Notes under the pieces: model-generated | Databases searched by the model: none | What the model saw: only the letters and a program-made list of their open reading frames with translations | What the model was told of the DNA's origin: nothing | Made by a program: the position numbers and the translations under genes | Assembly (NCBI GenBank): GCA_024196135.1 | Contig: JAMQCK010000143.1 | Location: 1 to 50,929, forward strand | Direction: 5' to 3' | From: Pleurotus ostreatus/Saccharomyces cerevisiae fusant | Lineage: Eukaryota; Opisthokonta | Length of the DNA: 50,929 bases | Shown: one piece after another, positions 20,042 through 31,548 of the stretch | How positions within the stretch are numbered: position 1 is the first letter of the stretch | Layout: the number at the start of each line of letters is the position of its first letter

Positions 20042-20914
20042 TAGGCAGGCACATATGCTCTGCATACACTTTGTGGCTCCGATTTACTAGGCAATGCGGG
20101 GTTTTGATTCTGCTGCTAGTGCCAGCCAGTGCCGGGCCTCGTCAGAGTGTCGAGAAAGCTCAGATTGTACTCACAGCTCCGAAACAGTGTACGTACGGGT
20201 ACTCCTCGCCTCGGCGTCCTAATCAAGCCTGTCAAGATACTGTAACTGCGTCGACTCGTGATGCTATATCAGTCCGCCCACATTCACACTCCCTTTCCTC
20301 TGATATACATTGCCACCTCAGTAGTGGCATCCCTATCCACAGCTCGCAGAGGACGTACGCTTGTGGGCGGCTATAGACCCACCCCACGTGATGAAGCTAT
20401 ACACACAGACAAACACCCACATCCTTTATTCTCGACTGACTTCCTCAGGTCTTCCTTCCGACGTCCATACACGTCTTGTATGATCACTGGAATACAGCTT
20501 TCTAACAATAAATAGATAATACTACATACAAACTAGTGCTACCCAGACCCTGGAGGAGGAGAAAGAAGAAAACTATGCATTGCGACTGTCCAGCTATGCG
20601 TTATGCGTGCGTGCGGTAGTGCTTACATGCGTGCGTGGCAATAGTGCGTACGTGCGTGTGCCAGCGAATAGTGCGTACATGCGTGTGCGGGTGTAGGATA
20701 CTGATGCAGGATGCAGGGATGCGCAGGTATACAGATGTGGACGATGCGATTAGACCGAGGCGTCGTGTGCGGATAGAGGCGTGACGGGTAGAGGACCATG
20801 CCGAGAAGAGTAGAGCCGATCGTGGCAGCAGACAAGACGAGACAAGAGTGAATGGTGGACGTAGGTAGAGTTCGTGACCATCGTGAACGTCGTGGAGCGC
20901 GCGGAGCGCCAGCG
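20042..20914. other. Intergenic region with minisatellite
   Basis: 3' region of member 5 (+) and of the OTU gene (-). Apart from the GTGCGT-rich repeat at 20613-20693 I see no feature. Confidence 0.5.
20613..20693. repeat. GTGCGT-rich 27-bp minisatellite
   Basis: Two good 27-bp units (20640-20666 and 20667-20693, each starting AATAGTGCGTAC) preceded by one diverged unit. It lies downstream of the OTU gene stop. Confidence 0.7.
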
Positions 20915-22559
20915 CTAGATCTTTAGCTCTCGAAAGCCGCGCACGTCGACGCGGCCCGTGCCGTTGCGCACCCACTCCTCGTCCGGCGCCGCGACCGCGA
21001 CGGGCTGCTGCCGCTTGAACCGCCCGCCGGGGATGACGATCGTGCCCGCGCTGCGCTGCCCGGGTCGTTGTTTGGGCAGGCCCAGCTTCTTCCGCTGCCG
21101 CTGGGTGAGCGGGACAGGCGGGGGCGATGGCGGCGCGGGCGGTTCCGCAACTTCTTCCTCTTCCTCCTCCTCGGATGTCAGCTCAGACAGGCTGGACGAG
21201 AACGCGCTGCTCTCGCGAGACGAAGCGCTCCCTGGCGCGGAGAGCTCGGGCGTATCCTCGGTGTCCTCGGTAGGAAGGGGCGCGAGCGGCGACGGCCGCC
21301 GACGCTTCGTATCTGCACCGCTCTCCGTCTCCTCCAATGAGGACAGTGATGATTCGTCGAAGGAGCGCTTCGGCGAGCGGCTGTGCAGCGGAGATGGCGA
21401 TCGCGATATGGGAAGCGGGACTTGTGCGGGCGAAGCCAAGTTGAGGGAGGATTGGGCAAGAGAGGCGATGGAGGAAGGTGCGATGGATGGCGGTGGGGAC
21501 ACCACTGTCGATGGCGGCTTCGAAGAGGACGCTGGCGTCGACGGGTTGGATAACTTGAGCTTCACCCGCGGGACCTTCTTCTTAGGCGTCGCAGGCGTAG
21601 CGGGTTGGGGCTCTGCACGGATCTCCTGCACCATGGGCAGCCCGGAGTGCGGCCCGCGCAGGTTGCGAATGGACGAGAAGTGCTCCCAGTCGTGGTAGGC
21701 GACGTAGACGGTGTCGGGGACCTCGCCCTCATTGGGATCGGGTGTGGGCGCGGGCAATGCGTCCTTCTCAGTCCGCTTCCGCTCTCGCCGAGCTTGCCGC
21801 TTCTCGCGCCCGCTCAAGGGCCCATCGGCACCGTCGTCGGGCTGCTGTTCGGCTGTCGAGGTAGATGCCTCGGGTGCCGAGTCGTCCATGGCGTTGGCAG
21901 CGATCACGTAGACCAGCGCCGGTTGGATGACCTTCACATTCTTCCCGGTCATGTGGGCGAATGCGGAGAGTTCGAGGTGCCCGCCGTAGGTACCTGCTCG
22001 CCGTCAGCAAAGAACGCGCGCGCTGTGGGCGGCGGACGTACCATTCTCACGCATGCAGCGCAGGTGAGCCTCCAGCCCGCGCTCGTCCTCCACGAAGGGG
22101 GCGTAGCGCTCGCCGTGGGCTTCGATCCAATCACATACACGGGCTCGTAGGAGGGCGTGTCGTGAGGGGCTGCCGTACAGCTGGTCGGACAGCGCGCGGA
22201 ACAGGCAGTTCCCGTCGCCGAGCGTGTCCGCCGCATACAGCCCCAGCCCGCGCAGCTGCTCGGTGAGCAGCCGCCCATTGTTTTCGGGGTCCGACGGTGA
22301 GATCACCTGGTCGCCAAGGTGATCAGACGGCTGCGCGCGCGACGCAAAATTGAGCACGCACCCTGCCCTTGCTCGAGCGCGTATTCCGCGAGCGCACTGT
22401 GCATCATGTCGCATTCGCGGCAGCAAAGCGGGAGAAGATCCGTGGGAGCGCAGGGGGAGAGGGGCTTGGTCAACGTCCGGCACGACGAGCCGCTTAGACA
22501 CCGCGATACTCACACTGCTGCTGCTTCGCATGGCGCTGCGCCTTCTTTCCAGCGCCCAT
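20915..22559 (-). CDS. OTU-family deubiquitinase (OTUD3-like)
   Basis: Cysteine protease of the OTU family, predicted to remove ubiquitin from substrates. The first exon is MGAGKKAQRHAKQQQ; short introns follow at about 22511-22404, 22369-22313 and 21992-22041. The catalytic-Cys motif LGDGNCLFRALSDQLYG is at 22205-22219 and nearby. The catalytic-His motif AYHDWEHFSSIRN (about 21677-21700) matches the OTUD3 type. Between them lies LELSAFAHMTGKNVKVIQP, as in the OTU fold. The C-terminal half (about 300 residues) is Ser/Pro-rich and disordered, with an acidic Glu run, a basic RQRKKLGLPKQRPGQRS and a conserved-looking end. It is encoded in one long last exon ending at 20915. All three catalytic elements look intact, so activity is expected. 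Confidence 0.9.
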
Positions 22560-24582
22560 GAGTTTGTGTTATCTGCGAGACGGGCGGTGCGCGGCGACTT
22601 CTCTATGTTGGAGTTGGGGGATATAGATGATGAACGTTCGGGACAAGCCTTAAATAAGAAATGAGGGGGTCGGCCCCCGGCCCCCGGACGTCGCAGCCGG
22701 TTTCTCCGCGAGACCCCCGCACACGTTTTATTATGCCAGCTGCATGTACAACTACGTCTGGCTGCTCACAAGGCCATACTTATTGCTGGAAGCCTTCTCG
22801 AGGCAGTGTCCTAGGACTGGCCTGCAGGACAAGCGCCTGTAAGGCTAGCTCAAGGCCGGGGCATCACGAGTCTAGCCAGGGCCATGATAGTGATTGGAGC
22901 ATGGCGAGCGCCGAATCGCCCATCATCCACCGTCCATCATCATGACGAATGCCAGTCTCCAGACTGGCCCCTCCGCCTCGTGCCCTGAACGTGCCCGCGA
23001 TCTGTGAAGAAAGGCGTCGAAGATGCGGATGGGTCTGCAGACCTTCCAAGGACGCGGGAGAAGAGCACAAGAACAATAGCAGAGCCCCAAAAGGAGGGTA
23101 CGGTGCGCAAAAGGGACGCCATCGGCATGAATGAGGTCACTCAAAGGGCCCTCAATCGTCCCTGGCCGATGAACTATCGCGCCAGGCCAACACGTCACCC
23201 AATAGAGTAGCCTCTGCAAAGGTTACTGACAACGGGGGATGTCTACAGGGAATGTTAGCTATGACTTCAGTGCGTATACGGCAGACCGTGCCTGATATGC
23301 CTGGACACTTGCAGGCCGACTTCGTGGATAGTCACAGATCTGGCGATGATTGCTGGGATGGGTCGGATAGTACGAGTCGGACACGCTCTGGTGTGCCGCG
23401 TCTGATTCAAGTTGACGACCTAGCCTAAGGGCAGGAGGAGTCCCTCGTTCTGAGAGATACCACGGAATGAGGGAGAAAGGGGTTTCCCTCCGCGAGACGT
23501 ATCCATAATGGATGTGCGAGAGCGCTGGTTGGAAAGGGGACGTTCATTCCCTCTCAAGAAACCGACCAAGAACTTTTTGCTGTCGGAGGCGAGCAGAGAT
23601 AGCGCCTGAGAGATTGTTGCGGTGAGTGGGATGGGACGGGATGGGACATACGAGAGAGAGAGCGAACACTAATTAAGTCGTCAGCGAGAGTCATTGCGCA
23701 AAGTCACCTGTACGCACTCAAACCGCCGATGTCCACCACTCGGTCTCCTCTTTCGTTGAGCTCTACGTCTTCTCTTGCTTTTATGGCCATCGGAGGTCGA
23801 GTTTGGTTGAAGAAAAGCCCGGAGAGGATGCTGTCGTTTCACGGTCCAAAGACGCGTTGCAGCGATGACGATCTGAATCCCGGGTTCACGACTGACGGAG
23901 CTGGCCCACTCCATTGCGTTGCTCATGAAAGAAATGCCCGAGTCGAGGGAGCGACGTAGACACAGTAATGTGTGCGGTGGCATGATCATGGTGCAGGGCA
24001 AGGGGAAGCTGGTGAACTCGGCGTTCGCCGCGTTGATGTGGCTGCTCGCGTGGACCGGGAATTGCCGTGTTGGGTCGAAATCAGTTGGACTTTTCTTCCG
24101 TCTTGTTTTCTTTCCGAGACATCCCTCTGCCAAGCGTCCCCGAACCCTCTGCCCAATCTACTGAATTGCGGCTGCGCCTCAATGGGATTTCAGACAGGGA
24201 TACCACTGCATCCCTCTCTCGCATAGCCATGCCATTGACATTGACAGTGCATCTCTTGTCTACTGTCGGCAGAAACGAGGCACCTGAGACCGCCCTCTGC
24301 GTCGATTGGTTCAGCTAACAGTTCTAGAGGCTCTCTGCGCACCATCTCGCACCTGTTGTGGAGAATCACGCGCTTCCCCCCAGCCCAATGACACAGGTGA
24401 ACTCAATTGCACTGACTGCTGCTGACGCGCGCGTTACAGTCTGCGCGTGATGTGACTGGGCGCGATCTACTATTTAGGGACGCGCCTAGGTCTTAAGCCC
24501 TTTCCTCCTTCCCTCATTTACCCCTGAAGCGAAGCAATCAAGCCATCGGACTCAACTGTTTATCAACGCACTCAAAGCAACT
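22560..24582. other. 2-kb intergenic region
   Basis: No gene I can support. It separates the divergent OTU gene and the 1201-residue protein gene. A simple G-rich stretch (GGGATGGGACGGGATGGGAC, about 23627) and a pyrimidine-rich tract (about 24500-24530) just before the ATG at 24583 are the only features noted. The 150-codon open frame at 23681-24133 (-) lacks motifs. Confidence 0.45.
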
Positions 24583-27500
24583 ATGGCCACCGACAAAGAA
24601 GTACGAGACGGATTAGTACGACTGAATAGCCCCCAAGGGGCGACGGCAGCGACCTGGATGGCGGGGGCATGGGACGAATATGCTTATCGCTTGTCGTGCG
24701 CGATGGCGGCAGTAGGGCCTCCCCCCGGTGTCGTCAGCGCTCAAGACGTGCTACAGGCTCTCCAAGGCGCGGAACACATGCAGCGAGACATTCCCGATAC
24801 TGCTCGACAGCGGTTCGCTCATGCCCGCCGCGTTCTGGAGACGATCAAGCATGGCCTCGACGATGCTTCCACCGCGCTCGCGCTTGCGGAGGGTCAGTTC
24901 GTGACTACGACCTCTCCGTCATCTAGGTACGATGGACCTTCTGGCGTCAGTGAGAATCTCCTAACGCTCAATACGTCCAGCTCTGCGCTGGTAGCGGTGT
25001 GTCCGGGGCCGTGGTCCCCTGCGTACAATTCCATGCCCGGGCGACCTCTCTCAGGTGGTGGCCAAGATCAACAGGCTGGGGATATTCCTGCTGATGCCCT
25101 CATCGCCTCCCGGCCTGCAAGTAGACAGGGCTGTGCCCTACATCATCCATCCCCTCCCTCGCAAGACGCGACGCTCGATCGGCTCGCCCTCTTTGGTCTC
25201 GTCGAACACCAGACAAAGCAGCCAACGGCCAACGACGCCCACGACCATGTCACCCTCGATGAATGCTCCCTCGCCAAGCCATCGCATATCAGGACGGACG
25301 AAGTCTTTCACCACTCTTCTCGCCCCCGGTCTCCCAAGCTCTCAGCCGACGACCGCTGTCAGACGTCGCAATCGGCCAACGAAGCGTATGCAGCTCGCTG
25401 GGCGCACAGCTCAACTGACACCAGCGAACGCGGCGCTTACGACATCGGTGCATGCAGTCCTCCTGACATCGGCCAGGTCGCCCCCCGCCTTCAAGAGCAG
25501 GAGGCCGCTCGCCTTCAAGAGCAGGAGGCCGCTCGCCTTCGAGAGCAGGAGTTCCGCCAGCGCAAGCAGGCCGAGCTACGACAACAGGTTTGGGAGGCCA
25601 AGAAACGCGCCTTAGAGGCAGAAGCCGCGCGCGTACGCGAAGCTCGCGCCGGTAGCGCACGGTCGCCGGAACTCTTCAGTGCGGAGGTAGACGGGGCGCT
25701 GCCGCCGTCCTTGACGCGTCGTTCGTCACTTGCGCAACGTCATTCATCGCTCGCGCAACGTCACTCACCACTTGCGCGACGTCGTCACTCGTCGCCCGCG
25801 CTGCCGCGTCGGTTAGTCGATAGGATCGAAGCCCCTCGACTGCTCGACAGAATCGAGTCGCGTCCCGCCTCGATATCGCTCATCGACCGGATCGAGCCGC
25901 TGCCAGCTCCATCGTCCCCTCCCGCGACTCCATCGGCGTCTCTCATCGATAGAATCGAACGAACGCCTTGTGCGTCGCCGTGGAGGTCTCCTACGCCAAG
26001 CCTCGATGGGTCTTCCTCGACGAGCGTCGATGACTTCGACGACCCTGCGGTAGACGTCTACAACGGAAACTCGACACCGATCGTCCGGTCTCCGAGTCCC
26101 CTCTTCCTCTCACCGACCCCGCATGCTTCGTCTAGCGACGTGGCGTGGAGCGATGCAGACGCCTTCATTCGCGAAGCTATCCACAAGTCACCTTTGAGCG
26201 ATGATAATCGTACGCTTAACGATGCTCAACGTACGCTCAATGATGCTCAACGTACGCTCAATGATGCTCAACGTACGCTCAATGACACTCAGCGGACGCT
26301 CTACAACGCCGACCAGGCCGGTTGGACGCCTAGCTCGCCGGCAGCGTCTGTCACCTTGGAGATCACTCGCGGGGTGGATGAGATGGTGGTTGACGATGAA
26401 GAGGACACAGTGGTGATGGATGGCGGAGAGGGGCCGGGAGCTGACGAAGTAAGGACAGGATTCGACGATGGAGCAAGGACAGGATTCGACGATGGAGCAA
26501 GGACAGCAGTCGACGTTGAAAAGGGGCCAGGAGTCGACGTTGGAAAAGGGGAGGCAGCCGACGAAGACTACGAGGGCGAGATGCCGATGGAGTTCAGCGA
26601 AGATGAAGGAGGCACAGATGATGGTACGCAGCGTGGGCGTTCATATGGGTCGAATAGCAAGCTGACCCCTTTAGTAGACGCATCACCGTCCTTTGCAGAC
26701 GCATTGCCGTCTTCTGCAGACGTAGTGCCGACTCCAGCAGAATGTCCGGGCTCTCCTATAGAGTCTTGGACTTCTCCGCCGGATTCCCCATCAGCGGACC
26801 CTCCGGCGACACCGACAGAAACCGGGTCACCCACGCGCTCAGAGCTTCGGTCTCCGACGTTGACCAAGCTAGCCTTCTTCGACAACGTACCCCTCGATGA
26901 ACCGTCGCTGCCCTCCTCGCCCGCTCCATCGTTCGTTGAGGAGCAGTCAGACTCACCGTATGCGTCGAGGGTCCAGGGCTTACTCGGTTCGACTTCGAAG
27001 CCGGTGTTGGAGATGACCTCGCAGCCGGTGATCAGGACAACCTCGGAGGGTCAACATGTGGACAATCCGCAAGGACAAGGTGGAGAGATGGACCTCAGAC
27101 CGCCTTCGCCTGCACCTTCGTCCTTGGTCGAGGGCCGGGGCGGGGTGCGCGCAAATCAAGTTCGCATCCCTTTGCCGCCGCCCCTGCGGTTTGGGACGCC
27201 ATACTACTCGACGGACGTGAATGTGGAAACACCTGCGACGCTCAGGTATCCGGAGTTGCCTGAGCCGTCTGCGTATGCGCCTTCGCAGTCTACGTATGCG
27301 TATGCGTATGCGCCTTCGCAGTCGGCGCATCCGCCTTCGCAGTCTGTATACGCACCTCCACCGTCCGCACATGCGCCCCCATCCTCCGCAGCATCGGCGG
27401 CGCCATCCTCCGCAGCACCGGCCGCGCCATCCTCGGCATCCACCAATCCTGAGCCATCGTCGGCGCCTCGCGCAATTGTGAGGACAAGGACTAAGACTAA

Positions 27501-28188
27501 GGCGCCTGCGCACTCTCGGCTGTACAAGAAAGCGCGCAGGTCCCTCGCCAACTCCATGTGCTCGGCCACCGCGCGCGACATCAAGACCATTGCGCACCGT
27601 GCACCCGCGATGAGTCCCGCCGTTCGCGCGCCTTCGACGAATCCCTCCGTTCGCCCTTCTGCGACGAATCCCACCGTCGGCGCCAGGCTCGTCGCTGCCT
27701 CGGCGCCGCCTCAAGGCCAAGTCGTCACCTTTGCCCAGCTGGGCGCCGGGTATCGGCTGACAGCTACGGTGCTCGACTCGGTTGAAGGCGCGTCAGAGTC
27801 CGGTAGAGAGGAGGACTCGTCCGATTCGGACCTGGACTCTCTGTTCGACGAGATAACTGAAGACTCGGTTGACGCAGGTTCCGGCCATTCGTCAGGTAGG
27901 TTGGCTGCGCGGGCGTGCGCGAAGAACGCATCGTCTAAATCCCTCGCAGAAAGTCATGGTCCGGTCGAGATGGACGGAAAGGAAGCAGATGAAAGTGAGA
28001 AAGGAGAGGGTGGTAGTGAAGCCGTTATCGCTGCAGATAGTGATACCGAATACACGATGGAAGAAGAAGTTGTGGCTGTCCGCACGCGCCTCGGAGAAGG
28101 AAAGATCACGATCCGTCGACGTGTCCGCAAAGCGTCTGGGGATTACGGCGCGGCGCGGCCGTCGAAGCGGATCAAGTTGACATACTAG
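24583..28188 (+). CDS. Low-complexity protein with LIDRIE motifs (1201 residues)
   Basis: Single exon; function unknown. N-terminal ~110 residues are the most ordered: WMAGAWDEYAYRLSCAMAAV then GPPPGVVSAQDVL, with a predicted helical pattern. Then come a coiled coil built from RLQEQEAA repeats (about 25486-25560) leading to RQQVWEAKKRALEAEAA; four closely spaced copies of a short motif (LVDRIE, LLDRIE, SLIDRIE, SLIDRIE; 25810-25960); five 7-residue LNDAQRT repeats; and acidic and Ser/Pro/Tyr-rich segments. The end is basic: RPSKRIKLTY-stop, which could be a nuclear signal. It is a paralog of 31549-34869: shared N-terminal AAVGPPPxGVV, QEQxxR.VWExKKRA, and SKR(I/V) end. Composition suggests a disordered nuclear or RNA-associated protein. 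This is inference only. Confidence 0.8.
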   Translation: MATDKEVRDGLVRLNSPQGATAATWMAGAWDEYAYRLSCAMAAVGPPPGVVSAQDVLQALQGAEHMQRDIPDTARQRFAHARRVLETIKHGLDDASTALALAEGQFVTTTSPSSRYDGPSGVSENLLTLNTSSSALVAVCPGPWSPAYNSMPGRPLSGGGQDQQAGDIPADALIASRPASRQGCALHHPSPPSQDATLDRLALFGLVEHQTKQPTANDAHDHVTLDECSLAKPSHIRTDEVFHHSSRPRSPKLSADDRCQTSQSANEAYAARWAHSSTDTSERGAYDIGACSPPDIGQVAPRLQEQEAARLQEQEAARLREQEFRQRKQAELRQQVWEAKKRALEAEAARVREARAGSARSPELFSAEVDGALPPSLTRRSSLAQRHSSLAQRHSPLARRRHSSPALPRRLVDRIEAPRLLDRIESRPASISLIDRIEPLPAPSSPPATPSASLIDRIERTPCASPWRSPTPSLDGSSSTSVDDFDDPAVDVYNGNSTPIVRSPSPLFLSPTPHASSSDVAWSDADAFIREAIHKSPLSDDNRTLNDAQRTLNDAQRTLNDAQRTLNDTQRTLYNADQAGWTPSSPAASVTLEITRGVDEMVVDDEEDTVVMDGGEGPGADEVRTGFDDGARTGFDDGARTAVDVEKGPGVDVGKGEAADEDYEGEMPMEFSEDEGGTDDGTQRGRSYGSNSKLTPLVDASPSFADALPSSADVVPTPAECPGSPIESWTSPPDSPSADPPATPTETGSPTRSELRSPTLTKLAFFDNVPLDEPSLPSSPAPSFVEEQSDSPYASRVQGLLGSTSKPVLEMTSQPVIRTTSEGQHVDNPQGQGGEMDLRPPSPAPSSLVEGRGGVRANQVRIPLPPPLRFGTPYYSTDVNVETPATLRYPELPEPSAYAPSQSTYAYAYAPSQSAHPPSQSVYAPPPSAHAPPSSAASAAPSSAAPAAPSSASTNPEPSSAPRAIVRTRTKTKAPAHSRLYKKARRSLANSMCSATARDIKTIAHRAPAMSPAVRAPSTNPSVRPSATNPTVGARLVAASAPPQGQVVTFAQLGAGYRLTATVLDSVEGASESGREEDSSDSDLDSLFDEITEDSVDAGSGHSSGRLAARACAKNASSKSLAESHGPVEMDGKEADESEKGEGGSEAVIAADSDTEYTMEEEVVAVRTRLGEGKITIRRRVRKASGDYGAARPSKRIKLTY
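26209..26313 (+). repeat. Five 21-bp coding repeats (RTLNDAQ)
   Basis: Units start at 26209, 26230, 26251, 26272 and 26293. The inner units are identical or nearly so; the outer ones have diverged. This is typical of replication-slippage expansion inside a disordered protein and is likely to vary in length between strains. Confidence 0.85.
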
Positions 28189-29312
28189 ACGAGGGCGTAT
28201 TGTCGTTATTTTGGGCCTAGGGTTCTGCTGATGTGGGCGACAGATCGAAATATGCCAGTGTATTTTCGACTGACGCCCAATGCGTAAAATCTGCCTATGT
28301 CTGCTCTTTCGTATGCCTATCTAATACCTATGACTATGTATCTATGTTCTCCACTCTCATACACCCCTATGTGCTGGCACAGTCCCTGGAACCTTGAACT
28401 ATTGCAGGGGGTTAACCGGTAAGCGCCGGCCATGAAATGAACCTTGGTCGCGTGACCGCCATGATCTCGGATCAAACGGAAGCAAATCTATGTTCGTTTG
28501 TCCTTTGCTACTGACGAGACTTGGACGAGACCCTTTTGAAGACGGTGGCTCCCACGAAACTCCTGTACTCTACGTCGTTCGGATTCGTGGGTCGCACATA
28601 TATACGTGCTCGGGTCCGTAACCTTGGGTTTTTCTTCTGTCGAAGGATACTGTTGCCAAATTCCTTACAAGCCGGGCCTCCTACTTCGGCTTGTTCTCTT
28701 AGATATACGCAAAACTCGCTCTTCCCGCAAGTTTACCTCCTCACTGGCGCTTGCCATGCCCCTCGCGTAGCAGCTTATGTTTGATTGACTCAAAATCAGC
28801 CACATGGGTTTCCCCATTCGTACGAAGATGCCTTTCTCGTCTGTTGTACTTTTTGCGTCCGCACTTCACACATCGAGCCTGGTACCCGCATGGTCTGCGC
28901 TTCGGCTTGTGGGTCCCTCAATTAAGAAGCCATAAACGGGCGCTCCTCTGAATGCGGGCTCACACGCCTCGTACGTGTCCAGAACACCCCAATTCCCCCG
29001 ACCTGCGTCTCTTCCGGCAGGTGCGCCCCGCCTCCCCCTCCTTCCCGCCGTCTCGGTGACTGACCTTCCTCCGCAGCCGCTCTTCGCTCCCGACCACGTC
29101 ATGGAGTCGCCCCGATGCCTCCGACAGCATCCATGATTGTGCCACGCGCTAATCCCCGTATGCGGGCCTTTGCGATCAGGATGATGCGTGCTATGCCCAC
29201 GACGCTCCCACAGCATTCCTCCATACTCCTCGACGTTCTGACCTCCTGCGCCTGACCTCCTGCGCTCTCAATTCTGAGCTTTGAAGTCCAGACTTACGTG
29301 CAGTGATGCAAG
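28189..29312. other. Intergenic region upstream of F-box gene
   Basis: No supported gene. A minus-strand open frame at 28866-29216 has a plausible ATG and basic composition but no family motif or splice support. It is left unannotated. Confidence 0.4.
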
Positions 29313-30839
29313 ATGGTGAGCGCCGGTGCACTGCAGCTCATTCGGGACGCTCAAGTGCTCCCGATCGCAGCACGATCCGAAGAGATATACGCGAAGATGA
29401 ATACCCTCACGCTAGAGGAGGATAGCGCGTCCCACCAAGAACCACCTCTGCTGCCAGCTGAACTGGTGGCAGAGATCGTCGCGCAGCTTCCTTACCGTTC
29501 AGCTATTCTGAAGAAGTGCTGCTTGGTCTCGCGATCATGGGTCACGCCCTGCAGAGTGCGCCTATTCGCGCACCTATCAATATACCCTCGAGCATACCCC
29601 TCAGGCTTGCTTGACCCATCCGAGTCAGCCCTAGCCCCCACGGCCCCACCAACCATTCGCCAACAGCTCATCGCCCTGCTCGCGATGCCCGCTGCGTTCG
29701 CCGCTGCCCCTGACATCCCGCAGTACGTCCGCGGACTCTCGGTGCAGATGATGCGCCTTGCGACCCCATCAGATCGCGCCGCTGCCGCGGAAGCTGCTGT
29801 AGAGGTCCTGAAGCTCTTCCCCCGCTTGCATACTCTCACCCTCGACGCACGCGCACTCGACTACCCCGACTTCTCCCCCTCGCTTCAGGCTGCCCTCCGC
29901 ACCATCCTCAGCCAGCCAGCACTCACCTCCCTCCACCTTCGCGAGCAGGACGTCACCGATGCCGGCGTGCACGCCCTTCTCCGCAGTGCGCGCCATCTGC
30001 GCCGCCTCAGCATCTGGCCCCGCCCGCTCCTCTACGTACGCCTCGATGGCGAGGACGTGCCAGCACTTCCCGCAGGCTCCCCTCGTCCGCAGCTGCACAC
30101 CCTCCACCTAGTCGGCCCATTTGACGCCGCGCTCGCCTGGGCGTCCGCGCCCCACTGCCCACTCGACCTGCGCGCCCTGCGCACGCTCTCGCTCTCCCCG
30201 CGCCGCGCCTTCGACATGGGCGGCGCATTCGCGCGCTTCGCCGCCGCGCACGGCGCCGGCGTGCGCACCCTCGTCGTCAGCCTCTGCGACGTCTGGAGCG
30301 TAGGTGCGTTCGCGAGACTGCGGGGCAGACCCATCATAACAGACAATCCTACAGTGGGGAACGACGTCGGCGCGGCGGCGGGGCTGGCCTTCCTCGACCA
30401 CATGCCCGCGCTGCGTATCATTCGCGTGAAGGACGGCGTGCTCGCGCCGTGGTCGCTCGTGTGCGCCGTCCGCCTGCTCGAGGTCGCAGTGCGGAAGACA
30501 GGCGTCGAGGTATTCGAGCTGCGGGTGGCGATCTGGCCAGCGGACGCGGATTCCTATCGACGCAAGGAGATCCACCTCGACCACTGGAGGGAGGTCGATA
30601 GCCGGCTCGCAGCGGTAAGGGAAGAGAGCTCGTTGCGGCGGATGAACTTCGTTGCGGTACCGGACGAGGAGGCGTCGCAGGCAGATGCGGACAGGCTGCA
30701 AGATTGGGTGGAATACGCATTGCCGAACTTCGCTGTTGGCGGGCGGGATATCCTCCACTTCAGTGCAGTGGATGGCGGGATGCCGTGGGATGAATCCACC
30801 GCTTGGGATAGAGGGACAGTGTGGGCTGATACGGACTAA
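29313..30839 (+). CDS. F-box protein with leucine-rich repeat-like region
   Basis: 508 residues, single exon. The F-box is at about residues 47-90 (LLPAELVAEIVAQLPYRSAI, CCLVSRSWVTPCR), the segment that binds Skp1 in SCF ubiquitin ligases. The rest follows a leucine-rich repeat-like rhythm (LHTLTLDARALD, ALTSLHLREQDVT, LHTLHLVGPFDAAL) as in the many Agaricomycete F-box proteins that act as substrate adaptors. The ATG at 29313 is followed by a second in-frame ATG at 29397 (MNTLTLEED) that could also serve. It sits between two convergent, mutually paralogous low-complexity genes. A truncated, broken copy lies at 4640-5365. The substrate is unknown. Confidence 0.85.
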   Translation: MVSAGALQLIRDAQVLPIAARSEEIYAKMNTLTLEEDSASHQEPPLLPAELVAEIVAQLPYRSAILKKCCLVSRSWVTPCRVRLFAHLSIYPRAYPSGLLDPSESALAPTAPPTIRQQLIALLAMPAAFAAAPDIPQYVRGLSVQMMRLATPSDRAAAAEAAVEVLKLFPRLHTLTLDARALDYPDFSPSLQAALRTILSQPALTSLHLREQDVTDAGVHALLRSARHLRRLSIWPRPLLYVRLDGEDVPALPAGSPRPQLHTLHLVGPFDAALAWASAPHCPLDLRALRTLSLSPRRAFDMGGAFARFAAAHGAGVRTLVVSLCDVWSVGAFARLRGRPIITDNPTVGNDVGAAAGLAFLDHMPALRIIRVKDGVLAPWSLVCAVRLLEVAVRKTGVEVFELRVAIWPADADSYRRKEIHLDHWREVDSRLAAVREESSLRRMNFVAVPDEEASQADADRLQDWVEYALPNFAVGGRDILHFSAVDGGMPWDESTAWDRGTVWADTD

Positions 30840-31548
30840 AGTAGCTTTCGAGAGAGTTAGCGATATCGATCGATTCATTTTTCGTGTTTCCAGTGACCAT
30901 ACAGTCGATTTGCCACGAAGACCTGGCGATTTGTGCTTCCGTCAATGTCATTGTGCCCGGCCTACCCAGGCTTTGACCTATCCAGGGTGTCGAGCGCTTC
31001 AAAGCCGAGCACAGGCAGTTGGTATAATTCACGAAAACGCTGCATGCAGACCGTTAGCGGGGACTTACCTCGACTTATCAGAATTCGATTCCTCTCATTG
31101 ACAAAGGAAGGACTTTATTTGAGAAAGAGTCGGCATAGAACATGGGTAGGCATAGGGTTTTACAGAATAAATACAATGCAGGGCGTCGTGCGCGATAGCC
31201 ACGGACACGGCTGCCTGCGATGAATAGATAAGTTCTGGTCCTTTCCAAAGGAACCTCATTCTGGCGAAAGCAGGAAAATGCCCTGATGAGGATAGATGGT
31301 GAGAGCAGGGAAAAGCATAGGAAGGTAAGGAAAAGATGGCATATGTTTACAAATTTCACGACGCGCCAGCACGTCATGAATAAGGAGAACTGAGCCCAGG
31401 TTGACTTTAGGTCGAAGTGCGAACAACCTACTATCCGCCCGCCGCCGGATCAAACGCCGCGCAACTGCCCGAGCAGCATCCACTCCTAATGATCATCCTC
31501 TTGCACAGCAGTACGGGGGGCTGATGGACTGTACAAGAGCTCGACGAC
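30840..31548. other. Convergent intergenic region
   Basis: 3' ends of the F-box gene (+) and the 1106-residue protein gene (-). Nothing else seen. Confidence 0.5.

Noticed and set aside
23681..24133. Minus-strand 150-codon open frame
   Set aside because: Basic, low-information sequence with no recognisable domain, repeats or splice context; it overlaps other open frames of similar length.
28866..29216. Minus-strand open frame upstream of the F-box gene
   Set aside because: It has a plausible ATG but no motif, and the GC-rich sequence makes long chance frames common.
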